DNA from: Ophiocordyceps camponoti-saundersi (nom. inval.)
Lineage: Eukaryota; Ascomycota; Sordariomycetes; Hypocreales; Ophiocordycipitaceae
Assembly: GCA_003339415.1 (NCBI GenBank)
Contig: PDHQ01000270.1
Location: 1-47,191 of the forward strand
Direction: 5' to 3'
DNA length: 47,191 bases
Positions 24,301 through 36,997 of the stretch are shown here, one piece after another. The notes beneath the pieces are model-generated. The model ran no database searches and was not told the DNA's origin. It was given only the letters and a program-made list of their open reading frames with translations. The translations under genes and the position numbers were made by a program. The first letter of the stretch is position 1. Each line of letters opens with the position of its first letter.

Positions 24301-25150
24301 ATTATAAAAATACTTAACTAATACTTAAACTAAAAGCTTTAATTTTATATAAGTAAATATTAAGATAAGTAAAATACTTTCCTTCTTACTTTAAACTTTA
24401 TATATAACTCGTTTTAGCACGCGTTAATTAATTTAACGCCGCTTATAGTTACTTTTAGAAAAGATATATAAAACCCCCTCTTAGTTCTTAGCTTTTAAGA
24501 TACTTTAAATACTTTAAGCCTTATTATTATAGCCTATAAACTTATTACCTAAGTATAGGAAATATAATAATAAGCGTAAGCTATTATAAAAAAGCGTATA
24601 ATAAGTAAAAAATATAAGCTAATAAGAGATATCGCCTAATAAATTTTATAATTAGCGATAAAATATTCCTTAGCTATAAAAGCTTTTTTATAACTATACT
24701 TATAATACGCTTTAATATATAATAATTAAGACTTTTTATAATTATTAAGAAATAAGGCTATAGCTATATCTTTAACTTATAAAATAGCTCTTAGATAATA
24801 AATTTATTTTACGCTAATTATTTTTAAAAAGCTATTATAAATCCTTTACCCGGCTAAAAAATACTTCTTATTAAATTAAAAAATATTAATAATATATTAA
24901 AGTAAAAAGTAAACTATATTCTTTAATCTTATATTATAAGATAATATTATTAATTAAAGTATTAAGTTTATTAGCGCGGTTATAACTTAGATAAGATATA
25001 ATACCTTATTAAAAATTTCTAATATATATTAATAGCTTTTAAGGGATTTTATAACTATTTCCTAAACGCTATTAGCTTGCTTATTAATCTCTAATAATAA
25101 ACTAAGGCCGCTATAGTAAATTGCAAATAAAAGGATAATAAATAAAATAA
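21300..25150 (+). pseudogene. gypsy2 unit 2 Pol relic
   Basis: RT box YINNILVYID at 22722-22751 (YIDDILVY-type with Asp to Asn). Downstream, in the same frame, the pattern QRLYQ...GISINFYKI, LFIRFYNF corresponds to the RT palm-thumb segment of Ty3/gypsy (GI-x-x-x-P-x-K-V, FLGFxNFYR). The integrase zinc motif (C-H-x-C-Q changed to YYKY and stop) is at 23921-23935, preceded by a YYQLRIKQNIYQYIYN-like segment matching YYWPxMxxDI. An RNase H domain should lie between but is only weakly readable. Confidence 0.8.
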
Positions 25151-25234
25151 TATTATAATTTCCCTAAGCAACTTTATTATATAGTAAATATTACTAACCT
25201 TAATAAGTATATTAAGACTTTTATTAAAAAGTAG

Positions 25235-25553
25235 TATTACGCGCTAAAACTTATTAGGATTTCCCTTAAATACTTTATAGTAATTTCTAAGGATTTTTAA
25301 CTATATTTATATAACTTTAAAAACCTTATTATAAAATTACCTAAAAAGACCTTAAGAGGAAATTATTAAGAAAGATAATTACTTCTTTATTAGGATTTTA
25401 CTATACCCTCTCTTATCTTTACTAGTATATACCCTTATATATTTTAATAAAATTTTACTTATAAGAGTTTTTCTCTCTTTTTTTTTCCTTAGCTTAGAAT
25501 CTTTATTTATAATACTAATTTTATTATTTACTTAATATATTCTAGCTATAGTA
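25235..25553 (+). repeat. gypsy2 unit 2, first 3' LTR
   Basis: About 319 bp, homologous to 19645-19969. It starts TATTACGCGC, keeping CG where other copies have TATTATATAC, and ends CTAGCTATAGTA. Confidence 0.8.
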
Positions 25554-25638
25554 AATATTATAATTTCCTTAAATATATAACTTTATATTAAACATTACTA
25601 GCTTTAATAAGTATATTAAGGCTTTTATTAAGGGGTAA
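25554..25638 (+). repeat. duplicated pre-LTR segment with polypurine tract
   Basis: 85 bp also found before the LTRs at about 25150-25234 and 44653-44737. It ends TTAAGGGGTAA directly before the LTR start at 25639, a polypurine tract confirming the plus orientation. It is missing from the equivalent place in unit 1. Confidence 0.75.
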
Positions 25639-25962
25639 TATTATATACTAGCTTTTATAGGGATTTCCTCTTAATATTTTATAGTAATTTCTAAGGATTT
25701 CTAACTATACTTATATAACCCTAAAAACCTTATTATAAAATTACTTAAAAAAGACTTTTAAGGAAATTATTAGGAAATATAACTACTTCTCTATTTAGAT
25801 TTTATTATACCCTCTCCTATCTTTACTAATATATACTTTTATATATTTTACTAAGACTTTACTTATAAAAGTTTTTCTCTCTTTTTCTTCTTTTCTCCTT
25901 AGCTTAGAATCTTTATTTATAATATTAATACTATTATTTATTTAATATATCTTAGCTTATAA
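25639..25962 (+). repeat. gypsy2 unit 2, second 3' LTR
   Basis: About 324 bp from TATTATATACTAGC to CTTAGCTTATAA. With the preceding segment it makes a tandem duplication of about 405 bp at the 3' end of the element. Confidence 0.8.
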
Positions 25963-27098
25963 AAGATATTAAAAAAAACTATATATTTTATAAATTCCGC
26001 GCTTATAGTAACGCGGATACGGATTTCTTATTTTTATATTATAAGCGGACTCCGCTCTTTTTATTACCTTATAGCGATAGCGAGCCGCGCTTAGAGTAAC
26101 TTTAAAGGAGAGGGTAATGCTATATAAATTAATTATAACCGCGAAAATTTTTTACTTAGAATATAGCTTTACTTTAAATTATAATAATCTTAAACCTAAG
26201 AGTTTACTATATTTATTACCTTATTAGAAGCTAAGGTAAATATTAATAAGATTATTTTAAAAAACGCTTTTATTTTTATATAAATAATTATCTAATAAAT
26301 AATAAAGTTTAAGAGGGTTTAAGGAGGCGCCCTTTTTTACTCTAACTTTATTAGTTAATAATATCTCCTTAGCTATTATAGCTTTAATTTCTTTTCTTTT
26401 CTATAGCTTTAAAGGGAGTAGATTTTTTTTAATATAAGCTATAATTATAGCTAAAGCGTTAGAGAAAATTATTAAAAAGTAAATTTCTAAATAATATAAG
26501 TAATAGCTTATAATTTATTTTAACTTTATTATTACTTTACTTTAGGTTTAAAATTTTAAAATAATTATAATAAATATTAATTATAAACTTTATAAGTAAG
26601 GCTAAGCTTTTATAATAAGGAAATTACTTAATAGTAATATTATAATAATATTTTAAGATATTATTTATAAGCTTTAATTTAATTTAAAATAGCTTTATAT
26701 TATTTTTAAAAAAAAGTATATTTAATTAGTAAAAGTTATATTTTTATTATAAAAAAAATTAGTATAGGCCTTATAGTAAAATAATAAAAAAGCTTTTTAA
26801 AAAAAGATTAAGGTTTTAAATAAAGGTTTAATAATATAATTATATATAAAAAGATATTATTTAAAAATTTAGTAAAGCTTCTTAATAATTATTATTAATA
26901 GCGTAATAAATATAAACTAAATTTATAATAAAAGTATAATAATATAAGTAAAGATTTTTAACGCTAAACTATATATATTAAAAGTTAAACTTTAATAATA
27001 TTTTAAATATTATTAATTTAAATATATCGCTAAATATTATATAATAAAGCTATAATATAATAAGTATTTTACTACTTTATATATAAAAAGTAAGTTTA

Positions 27099-27106
27099 CT
27101 TACTTT
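27099..27106. repeat. hAT-like target duplication, left
   Basis: CTTACTTT, matching CTTACCTT at 28615-28622 with one C/T difference. The uninterrupted gamma copy has TTTACTTT at about 37664-37671, so the 8-bp duplication is supported by an empty site. Confidence 0.85.
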
Positions 27107-28614
27107 TAGGGTTTAAAATTAGTTAGTCTTTAGTTAGTTAGGACTAATTAAAAAAAGTCTAAACTAAAAATATATACCTTTTAGTTAGTCTTTAGTTAGT
27201 CACTCTAAAGACTTTAGTTAGTCCTTAAATATAGTAACTAATTAACTAAAGACTAAAGACTAAAAAGACTAAATTTTTAATAAGCTTACGTAAGCCGTTT
27301 TAATTAGAAAAAATACTATAATATAGACCTTCTTAAGAGCTATATAGTACTTTTAAATTCACCTTAATTAGGCTATTTATTATAGAGTAATTAATTCTTT
27401 AGTTTAAAAGGCTAGGATAAATACTTATTTAAAAAAAAAGAATTTTATTAAATTCTTATATAAAATACTAAAGTAAGTTAAAATAGGTAGCTACTTATCT
27501 TTAACGTTAAATAAGTTTTATAATTTTTTTCTTACTTTTATAGCTAATATTAGTCTTTAAATTAAATCTTATATAAAAATAGCTAAAGTCTCTTAGCTAA
27601 AATCTTTTCTTATAATTCTAATAATTAGTAATAATATAAGTAGAAAATCTATTAATAATAATTAAGAAATCTATTATTAGAAAATATTATTTTTATATTT
27701 TTAGGTCCCTTATTTAAGGAGTTTTTGAAAAGAAAATTAATTTTAATACCCTTAGGGAAGATTTATATAGTAAAAAATATACTAGTAAGGAAAAAAGAGG
27801 AAAAAATAGAAAAGAATTAATAACTAAAGATATAAAAGGCTTACTAAGCTAAAAATAGGATTATAAGTAGATTAGGGCTTATTTTATATAATAAGATTTT
27901 ATTTAAAATTTTATCTTATACTAATCTTTTCTTATTTAAATATTCGCTTTTAAGAAATTTAGTATAGGGTAAAAAGTTAATAGCTTTTTATCTATACCCT
28001 ATAAATTATTATATAATAAGAAGAATAAAATTCTTTTTACGGTAGAATTAAGCCTTTTTCTATATTAGAAAATATTCTTATAAGTATTTTAATTAGAAAG
28101 ATATTAATTTTTAAATTAAATTACTTTTTCTTACTAAGATTTTTATTTAAATTTAAAGAAAACATATAAAATAAAACTAAAATTAATAAAAGATATATTA
28201 GGGCTAGTAGTACTTTTAAAAATTATATATGTATTTTATTATTATTTATATAGTATTATTTTTACTTATAAATATATCCTTAAAAACCTTTTATTAAAAA
28301 TATTACTCTATTTTTAGTATTCTTTAAAAAAGCGGGGAAAATAGCTAAAATTATATGAAAAATACCTTTTAGAGGCGTTTTAGCCGAATAATAAGGTAAA
28401 AATACTAATAAAATAATTAAGGCTAAAGACTAATTTTTTAGTCTTTAGTTAGTTACTAACTAACTAAAGACTAAAAGTGACTAACTAAAATTAGTCACTA
28501 TAAGAACTTTAGTCAGTTAGTAACTAATTTAGTCCCTAAAAATAAGGAATTTAGTTAGTTAGTCCGGACTAACTAAAAAAAGACTAAAAAGTCACTAACT
28601 AATTTTAAACCCTG
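27107..28614. mobile_element. hAT-like DNA transposon, 1508 bp
   Basis: 21-bp terminal inverted repeats: 27107-27127 begins TAGGGTTTAAAATTAG and 28594-28614 ends TTTTAAACCCTG. The ancestral end CAGGG is kept on the right and mutated to TAGGG on the left. It has an 8-bp target duplication and a clean empty site in the second gamma copy. Both ends carry clusters of TTAGTTAGT / ACTAACTAA subterminal motifs (27115-27260 and 28430-28600), as hAT transposases use. 8-bp duplications and CAGGG-type ends fit the hAT superfamily. At 1.5 kb, and with no transposase frame that I can recognise, it is probably non-autonomous. It keeps more CA and TG than its host repeat. Confidence 0.88.
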
Positions 28615-28622
28615 CTTACCTT
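28615..28622. repeat. hAT-like target duplication, right
   Basis: CTTACCTT, the right copy of the 8-bp duplication. It keeps the C that is T in the left copy. Confidence 0.85.
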
Positions 28623-29355
28623 ATAGCTTATAAGAAAAGATTATATTATTTTTATTTTTATTAAAAATCTTACCTTAAGTAAAGTTAACTTTATTTTAAA
28701 ATAAGAGCGATATAAGATTAAGCGAAAAATATATATATTTCTTAATTTTAAAAGTTTATAGACTAGAATTTTATATATACCGCCCCTCCTCCCTTTTTAA
28801 TACTAACTAGAGTTTAGTAATAATAAAGGCGGAAACGCTAAAAAGTAAATATAACAATACCTTTCCTAACCCTTTCCCCGAACTTATCTATAGCTTTATT
28901 ATAATAATCTAGCTATTTTTTAAAATTAGCTATTATAAGGTTTATTATAAGATAGTAAAATTATTATATATTTCTTAATTATATTAATAAGGCTTTAATT
29001 AATTAAATTATTTAAGCTATTTTAATTAATTATAAAAATTCGGTTTATAGTAATAATAATAGCTAAAAGAATAAGCAAGTTATATAAACTCTATATTAAA
29101 CCTAGTTTATATATATTTTTATTATTATAAAGTTTATTATAAAGGAAATATTAACTTTTTAATTATTAATTATTACTTAACTTATTAAATATATAAAGTG
29201 CTAAGCGCGGATAGGGTCTAACTTAAAGCTAAGGTAACGCTTAAGGGGAGGGTTTTACTCCTCGTTTTTTAGTTTTTCCCCCTTTTAAAATATATATAAG
29301 ATAGTTCTAAGCTATATAAAGAATATTAGTATATTAATATTATTATTATTATAAT

Positions 29356-30049
29356 ATATTTTAGCTATAATAACTTATTTTTAGAAAAAATAAATTATAA
29401 GAAAACTTATATTATTATTAAAAATATATTAAATATATTATACTTTATATTAGTTATAAATTAATTTATAATAAATTTTAAATTATTTATTATAAAATAT
29501 TCTTTTTTTATTAAATAAATCTTAAAAATAAAGCTATATAATAAAATTTATATAAATTATATAAAACTTTTTATTTTATTAAAATAACCTTAATATAACT
29601 TAAGTTATTAAAAAATAAATATATTTTATATAAGGTTATAGAAAAATATTAATAATAAAAATTTTAAACTTTATTATTTTTAAAAAAAAGAAATAAGAAT
29701 TAATTAGAAAAAAGAATAAAATTAATTTTAAAAAAATATACTTAAATTTTTTTTTAATTATATTACTTATATTATTTATTTAAAATTTTTAGTAATTTTT
29801 TATAATATTTTAGCTAAAGGTAAGAAAAAGTATATATAAATATTAAAAATAAAAACATAATTATAAATATAAAGTTATTAATAATAGAAAAAAAATTAAA
29901 TATTATATTTTTTTTAAATAATCTTACTTTTCTTTTTAAATAATTAATATTTAATAAAAATTAATTTTAAACTATTTTCTATAAAAAGTTACTTATTATA
30001 ATTTACTTTTTTAAGTATTTAGATAAATTATAAAGTAATTTTCTTTCTT
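29356..30049. other. AT-rich stretch without recognised features
   Basis: Almost pure A/T with rare C and G. No repeat partner or reading frame was found. It is the left flank into which gypsy2 unit 3 inserted; the right flank of the same ancient sequence begins at 45068. Confidence 0.5.
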
Positions 30050-30054
30050 TTTAA

Positions 30055-30379
30055 TATTATATGCTAGCTTTTATAAGGATTTCCCCTTAATTTTTTAGAA
30101 TAATTTCTAAGAACTTTTAACTATACTTATATAACTTTAGAAACCTTATTATAAAATTACTTAAAAAACCTTAAGGGAAATTACTTAGAAATATAATTAC
30201 TTTTTTACTTAGATTTTACTATATCTTCTGCTATCTTTATTAGTATATACCTTTATATATTTTATTAAGATTTTACTTATAAAAGTTTTTCTTTTTTTTC
30301 TTTTTTCTCCTTAGCTTAGAATATTTATTTAAAATACTAATATTATTTATTATTTACTTAATATATCTTAGCTATAATA
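30055..30379 (+). repeat. gypsy2 unit 3 5' LTR
   Basis: 325 bp, TATTATATGCTAGC to GCTATAATA. It keeps a TG (ATATGC) where other LTRs read ATATAC. Internal sequence starts at 30380 (TTATTTTAAGC); no readable primer-binding site. Confidence 0.87.
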
Positions 30380-32833
30380 TTATTTTAAGCTTACTCTTTA
30401 TAAGTAAGTAATTAAAAAATATATACCTAACTTTCTTATTTTTATATAAGATAGAAAAAAACTTATATATAACTTAGATTATTATTAGCTTTAAGATATA
30501 TATTTAAAGCCCTTTATTAAACTTTTAAATAATTAAGGAAATTTACTTTATAAATACTAAATTTTTTAATAAAATAAAATTTTAATAAAAACTAAATTAT
30601 AATTTTAGCTAGCTTTTTATAAAATATAGCTAATATAATTATATTATAAAAATAATATATAAAGATAATATAATTATAAGTATAAGTTATAAAACTTTAA
30701 AATTAGTTAATTTAGAAAAATTAAAACTAAAATATAAAAAAACTTATTAAGAAATATTAATTATATTTAAGATAAATAAAAAGATATTTATCCTAATTAT
30801 AAAAGCTATTTAAGATACCTTTATATTAATTACCTTAATAAAATAGCTAAACCCTTTTTACTTAAATATTATAAACGTTTATTATAAAGAGGTAAGTAAG
30901 TTTTTAAGTAAAAAAAAGAATTTTAATAATTTTCTTATAAACTTAAAAAATTAAATAAAATTTTATAAAATAACTTTCTATAGTAAATAAGATAAAATAA
31001 ACATTTTACTTTATATTTTAAAAGGAAAAGCTTAAAAATTTTTAAAAACTTAATATAACTTATAGAAATACGTTTTTTAAATTAAGTAAGATAGTTTAGT
31101 ATTTAAAACCCGCTTATAAAAATCCGAATAAATTTATAAAAGCTATAAATTAGCTTTATAAACTAAACTTTTCTCTAATTAATAAGTAAAAAGTCTAAAA
31201 ATTCCTTATTAAGTTTAATTACCTTATAGCTAAGATTTAAGTTTCTTTAGGTTAGATTAAGTATATATTTTAAGATTATTTATTTACTAGCCTTAACTTA
31301 AGCTTTCTTATAAAGGCTAGAAACTTATATATAATATATAAGGAATTTTATAAATATATAAAAAACGCTATATTTTATTAAAAGAAGGAGTTTACTTACT
31401 AAGAAATTATATAAAAAGCTTATTAAAGTAATAAAATAGCGCTAATAAAATAGAAAAAAAAACTATAACTATAATATTATATTAAGAAAGCTAGCCCTTA
31501 AGTAAAAATAAAAAGAAAGTTTATTAAGAAAATAATACTTATTTTATTTATAAAAAATACTATATAGCTAAAAACTACCTTAACTAATAAAAAATAAAGA
31601 AAGTTTATAAAGTTTAAACGCCCCTATTTAATTATATTTAATTAAATAATCTTAATTTAAGAAAAGAGTAAAACTATTATAAAGTTTCTTAATAGTTTTA
31701 AAAATATTATATATAAGATAGAAAATAAAAGAGTTATTTACTCTTAATAGTTAAGTTAAAGTTAATAATATTACTTTTTATATTTTTACCTTATATAATA
31801 TTAAAGTAAATACTTATCTTTTAATTAGTTATTATTTTATAAAATAAGTAATAAAGCGCTTAAGCGCTAAGCTTATTCTAATCTATTTTATCCTCTTTAT
31901 TAATTTTTAAAGCTATTAAGCTAGCTTAGTTTATAAATACTTAATTATTACTTTAGTAATTAACGGATAGTATTTTTCTTAGGAAATTTATTAAATAATT
32001 AACTATATTTAGGATTTTTTTATTAGCTTATTTTAGATAGCTAAGAAAAGGTAACTATTTAATTATATAGCTTAGAAACTAATTTATCTAAATAACTTAC
32101 TTACTTTTATTTAATACTTACTCTTAATCTTATTATTAGAAAAGCCTTTTTTTTTAGAAATCTAAACCTAGCTATTTAAGTAAACGCTAAATACTAGGAC
32201 CGCTTTCTTTATTAAGATAAGCGTAAATATCGAATCTTTTAATATTTATAAAAAAAGGAAAACTTTATATAGCTTATAAAGGAAAAAAAGCTAGCTTAAA
32301 CCCTAACTTAGAATAACTAGGAAACTTATAACGCGGATAAAAATATTTTAAAAAAGTAACTTATCTATTAAATATAATAAAACCCTTATTATATATAATA
32401 GGAAAAAATAAGATTACTAATATTTATAACTTTTATAAAATTAAAAAATAATAATAACTTAATTATAATTATAAAGCTAAGCTTAGCTAGCTATATATAT
32501 ATAAGATAAGAAATCTTATTTCTTTAGGGAGAAAAACTTAAGTATATTACTTATATCTATAGCGTAATTCCTTTAGCCCTTATATACCTTAAAGGATTCT
32601 TTAATAAGAAAAAAGCTTATATTTTTAGTAGCTCCTAACTTAGCTATAATATTATTTTAAAACTTAAAAAGCCCCTAAACTTAATAAAACCTCTTTCTTA
32701 TAAAATACTTATAAAATACTTATAAAATACTTATAAAATACTTATAAAATACTTATAAAATACTTATAAAATACTTATAAAATACTTATAAAATACTTAT
32801 AAAATACTTATAAAATACTTATTATTAGAAAAG
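30380..32833 (+). pseudogene. gypsy2 unit 3 Gag and start of Pol, relic
   Basis: Aligns with 19970-22320 of unit 2. The zinc-knuckle region lies at about 31542-31580 (YFIYKKYYIAKNY-like), one codon shorter than in unit 1, so the CCHC spacing is broken. Everything here has in-frame stops. It ends in the expanded minisatellite just before the 9-kb insertion. Confidence 0.72.
32700..32820 (+). repeat. perfect 11-bp minisatellite, 11 copies
   Basis: Exactly 121 bp made of 11 identical copies of ATAAAATACTT. The homologous place in unit 2 (about 22287-22310) has only about two units with a variant (ATAAAATACCT), so the array expanded here within the dead element. The lack of any variant among the copies suggests a recent expansion. 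Confidence 0.97.
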
Positions 32834-32842
32834 GAAACTATT
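32834..32842. repeat. 9-bp target duplication, left (GAAACTATT)
   Basis: GAAACTATT here and at 41834-41842, exactly 9000 bp apart. Uninterrupted unit 2 has the same word once (AAAGAAACTATTAATTATTT). Nine bases is longer than the usual 4-6 of LTR elements. Confidence 0.85.
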
Positions 32843-33111
32843 TAGGCATTTTATAATATCTTATAGCCTTATACTATTACCTTATAGCCTTATACTATTA
32901 TATAGCTTACCCGAGTTATAAGGACCCTTTATATAAGATCCTTTTAATCTTATAACTCCTTACTTTACTTTTTATATTTCTTATTAATATTTTATATATT
33001 TAGATAAGTATTTAAATAGCTACCCTCCTTATATATTATATATTAAAACGTATTATAATAATATATTTCTTAGGACCCCCTTAATATTAATATTAAATAG
33101 CCTATTTAATA
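32843..33111. repeat. left terminal repeat of 9-kb insertion
   Basis: About 269 bp. Landmarks shared with the right copy: CTTATAGCCTTATA, GAGTTATAAGGACCCTTTAT (right copy AAGTTATAAGGACCC), ATCTTATAACTCCTTA and CCCCCTTAATATTAATATTA. Keeps a CA (GGCATT) changed to TA in the right copy. Confidence 0.85.
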
Positions 33112-36100
33112 CTAATTAATATATTAAGTAATATATAAATTAGCTAAGATAGAATAGATAACCGCGGATAAAAAAATTAATAATCTATTATACTTAACTT
33201 TACTCTTTTATATAACTTAGTAATATATATAATAGCTACTTTATATAATAAAGAAAGAAAATAAAACCCTTATATTAAGCCTCTTTTTAATTAGAAATAA
33301 TAACTTTACGCGCCCTATTATCTACTAAGAATTTTTATACGCCCTTAATACTTTTAAATATATTTACGCCCGCGCTTACCTAGCTAGAACTAACTTAGGT
33401 AACCTTAAAACTAACCTAGACCTAGGCTTAGGAACTCGACTTAATTACGTATAAAAAGATAGCTAAAGGAATTATTCTAGTTTATATATAATAAGTAAAA
33501 ACTAGCCCGGATTTCTAGGAGACTAACTTAAAAGTTATAAATAAACTTTTAAATATTAAGCTTATAATATATATAAGTAGAATTATATATTAAGTTATTT
33601 ACTTAAAGATTAGAGGCTCCTTTTTTACTAGTAGCGCCTAGGAAGACTTTTATAGATAAATTAAATATTAAGTAAAGTAAGTTTTCTACTTATTTCTTAA
33701 AGCTTTCTTATAGCTTTTTAAAGAATAAGGCGTTACTATATAATAAATTAAAAGCTTTATTAAGAAAATCCTTATAATAATTAAAGCTTTATATAATTAT
33801 ATTCTTATAACTTTTATAACTATAATAACCCTTACTTTAAAGTTTACTTAAAAGATTATCTTATTAATTAAAGTTCCCCTTTATATAACCCTTAATATAA
33901 CTCTTAATATAATAACCTTAAGTATATTTTTATATAAAGTAAAGGAAATATAAAAGCTATTTATAGCTCTTATAATAATTTTAAAAAGCTTAGCCTTTAT
34001 CCTCCCTCTTATATAATTAATTTATAATAGCTTAATTACTTTTAAAAAAGTTATAATATTTAGTAAAAGCTAGCAAAAAGACTAAAATTATTTAAGCTAT
34101 TTATATAATATTTTATATAATAAAGCTAAGCTTTTTATATTATATTATTAATAGATTAGTATTACTAGAAATTAATACTATACTGTTTTTCTAAATATTC
34201 TTATAAGCTTAGCTTAATTATATTACTTTTACTATATAAAACTTAAGAAAAAGTAAAATAAGATTTATAATATATTTAATTTATATTTTAATATAATAAT
34301 AAATTAAATATAATATTAAGCTAATTAAACTAATATAACCTTTACCTATATAATATAAATTCCTAGAGAAAATAATATTAGAAATCCTTAAAAAATTAAT
34401 TAAAAAAATATAACTTATATAATATATACTTAGCGAAGGGGAAACTTAACTTTACGCTATAATAACTAAAGCTTATTATAAAGTGCCGGAACTTAAGCTA
34501 GTATTTCTCTTTATAAAGCCTTTATATAAAAAATTCTTTTTTATTTTTTATATATTATTTTAAGTTACCTTTAACTATAAGAAAATATTTAATTAGTTCT
34601 TTATTAATTAATATTATTATATAAAATCCCTATAACTAAATTTACCCTAACTAAAGTTTTATATAAGTAAGTTTAAATAAGTTTAATAGGAAGACCGCCG
34701 CTTATTACCTTATATAAAAAGCGCTATTTTATTTATAAGAAGAAAGGCTATTAGTTAATAAATTATAAGTAAGGGGATTTTAATTATATAAGAAAGGTAT
34801 ATTTTACTTTATATAAAGAATTTAATAAGTATACTTTTATAAGTAATAAGTTTAAAGCTTTCCTCTTTAAGTATAAAAAATAAAATATTATTAATAACTT
34901 TAATAACTTATTATATAAGGAAGAAGAGGACGCTCCTAAGAAAGCTGCTTAATTTATCCTCTTAAGTGCCTTTATATATTAATTTATAAGAGAAAATATC
35001 TTTATATTATAAATTATATAATTAAATAATTAAGTCTTTCTTATAAATACTTATTATATAGAATATTAAAGATAATTTTAAGATATTAGCGCTGTGAATT
35101 TCTTAACTATAAGTAAAGACTAGGCTAAAATATTTATATAAGAAAATTTAAATATATAGATTAACTAAACTCTAAGCACTGCTATAATTAAATTTAGTAG
35201 CTTAGCTATTATAACTTTAATTAGCATAATTAACGTTAATAGCTCTTTTAGTATTATATAATATTATATTTTTAATATACTTATACTATTCTTTATTTCT
35301 CTTAAAGATATAAATTACTTAAGAGTATATTTTAATAATATAAGAAACGTTATTATATATAATAATAGTTAAATAATCCTTATTATAAAAAAAATAAAGA
35401 TATTTATTCTTTTATATATCTTTATATAAAGCCGCCCTTTTTTTATAAAGGTATAATTTTATTATTTATACTATCGCTTCGGATACCCTTATATAAAACG
35501 CCTTTATAACTTACTTTAGAATATAAGATATAATAATATCTCCAAAGCCTCGCTTTATATAATAAAGAAATTTTATTATTAATATTAAATATATAACCCC
35601 TTTTATAATAATTTAAATTTTTAATTAAAAATAATATCGCTTTTAATTATAAGATTATTATAAATATTATATAATTAGGTAATAAGAATACTCTTTATAT
35701 TATTAATAAAGCTATATCTTTCTAAGCTATAAGTTTTATATAATTCCTTTTTACTAAAAATACTTAAAACGCCCTTTATTATTATAAGATTACTATTTAT
35801 TAAGGCTTTTTAGATATTATTATATATAACCTAGGTATAAACTTCTTCTTAGATAAGTTTTATTTTTTTATATAAATTATTAGTTTATTATATAAGAAAA
35901 TACTTATTAAAGCGTATTAGGTACTTAATAAGGTTAAACGCTTATATACCTCTTTTTAATATATATATAAAATACTTAAGGAAAACCTCTAAGATTAAGC
36001 TAATAATAATATAATTTTTTAGCTTATTATAAAATACTTAAATAATATAGTAAGGCTTAATAGCTTTATACTTACGGTTTTTATTTCTAGTATATATTTT

Positions 36101-36940
36101 TATATTTATAGTACCTCGCCCCTATCCTTAGATATTATTATATAAGCGACTATAATCTAAAAAATAATAAAGGTAATTTAAAAGTTTTATATAAAGAAAA
36201 ATATTAGCCGCGCGCTTATTATAGAATATAAACCGCATTTATATAAAAACTTAACGCTTCCTCTATACTCCTAAGTTATAGTTTAGCGAAAACGCTACAG
36301 CTAAATAAAACTATATAAAATAGTTTTTATTAAAAAGTAATTAGTTTTTATTAAATTTCGTAGTAGCCTTATTAAGTTTTATATAATATAAATTAAGCTA
36401 TATTATCCGCTAAATAAAGCTCTTATAAAAAAGCTTATAATTATATAAAAAGGTTTATTATTAAGATTCCGTATTATAGCTTACGGGGATATAAGAACTT
36501 TACTAACTATATAGCGGATTTATTTTTCTCCTTTACTTTTCTTTTAAAGAAAGAGATAAAAAATACTACCCTTACTATATAACTTTATTAAAATAATATT
36601 ATTATAACCCCTAGCCTCTTATTAAAAGACTTAAACCGCGCTAAACTTAATAGTTTTACCGCTTAAAATATTTTTATTTCTATATAATATAACTTAGCTA
36701 AATATAAATAGTTAGAGATTTTTTATATAAAGCTTATATATAAGGTTTAAAATAAGACTATAAAGCTATATAAAAAGTCTTAACTAATTATATAAAAATA
36801 TACTAATATTAATAAGGCTATTATACTTACTTAATTACTTATAATTTTATTATTAAGCTAAAAGCTAATTTTCGCTTTAAGCCCTTTTTTTATATAATTA
36901 TATAATATATATAAAAAGCTATATAATATTATTTAAATAT
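33112..36940 (+). other. decayed possible coding tract in 9-kb insertion
   Basis: About 3.8 kb with stretches readable on the plus strand when TAA/TAG are allowed as former CAA/CAG/TGG, such as around 34900-34960 and 36180-36880. No known motif is recognised. CG dinucleotides are kept, CA/TG lost. This could be the Gag-Pol remnant of the 9-kb element or several older insertions. Confidence 0.4.
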
Positions 36941-36997
36941 ATATATAATTATATAATTGCTTAATATAACTAATTTTTATATAATTATCTAACTTTT

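Larger units (their letters stand above)
19645..25962 (+). mobile_element. gypsy2 unit 2 with duplicated 3' end
   Basis: Second unit of the tandem on the plus strand: shared 5' LTR, internal region 19970-25234, then two LTR copies (25235-25553 and 25639-25962) separated by a copy of the pre-LTR segment that ends in a polypurine tract. The internal length of about 5.27 kb agrees with 5.36 kb in unit 3. Such LTR-internal-LTR tandems usually arise by recombination between LTRs or unequal exchange. Confidence 0.85.
25978..29355 (+). repeat. gamma-alpha repeat, copy 1 (interrupted)
   Basis: Homologous to 36998-38400. The gamma part starts with a CG-containing block (ATAGTAACGCGGATA) with two short palindromes (25997-26016 and 26044-26056). 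The alpha part (about 28965-29355) ends in an ATT run. Compared with copy 2 it has about 440 bp extra at about 26470-26910, which may be a deletion in copy 2, and the hAT-like insertion at 27107-28614. No coding sequence is recognised. It could be a non-LTR-type or unclassified element. Confidence 0.75.

Noticed and set aside
32700..32820. Possible CRISPR-like array
   Set aside because: The 11-bp units are head-to-tail with no spacers, and the organism appears to be a eukaryote. It is a minisatellite.
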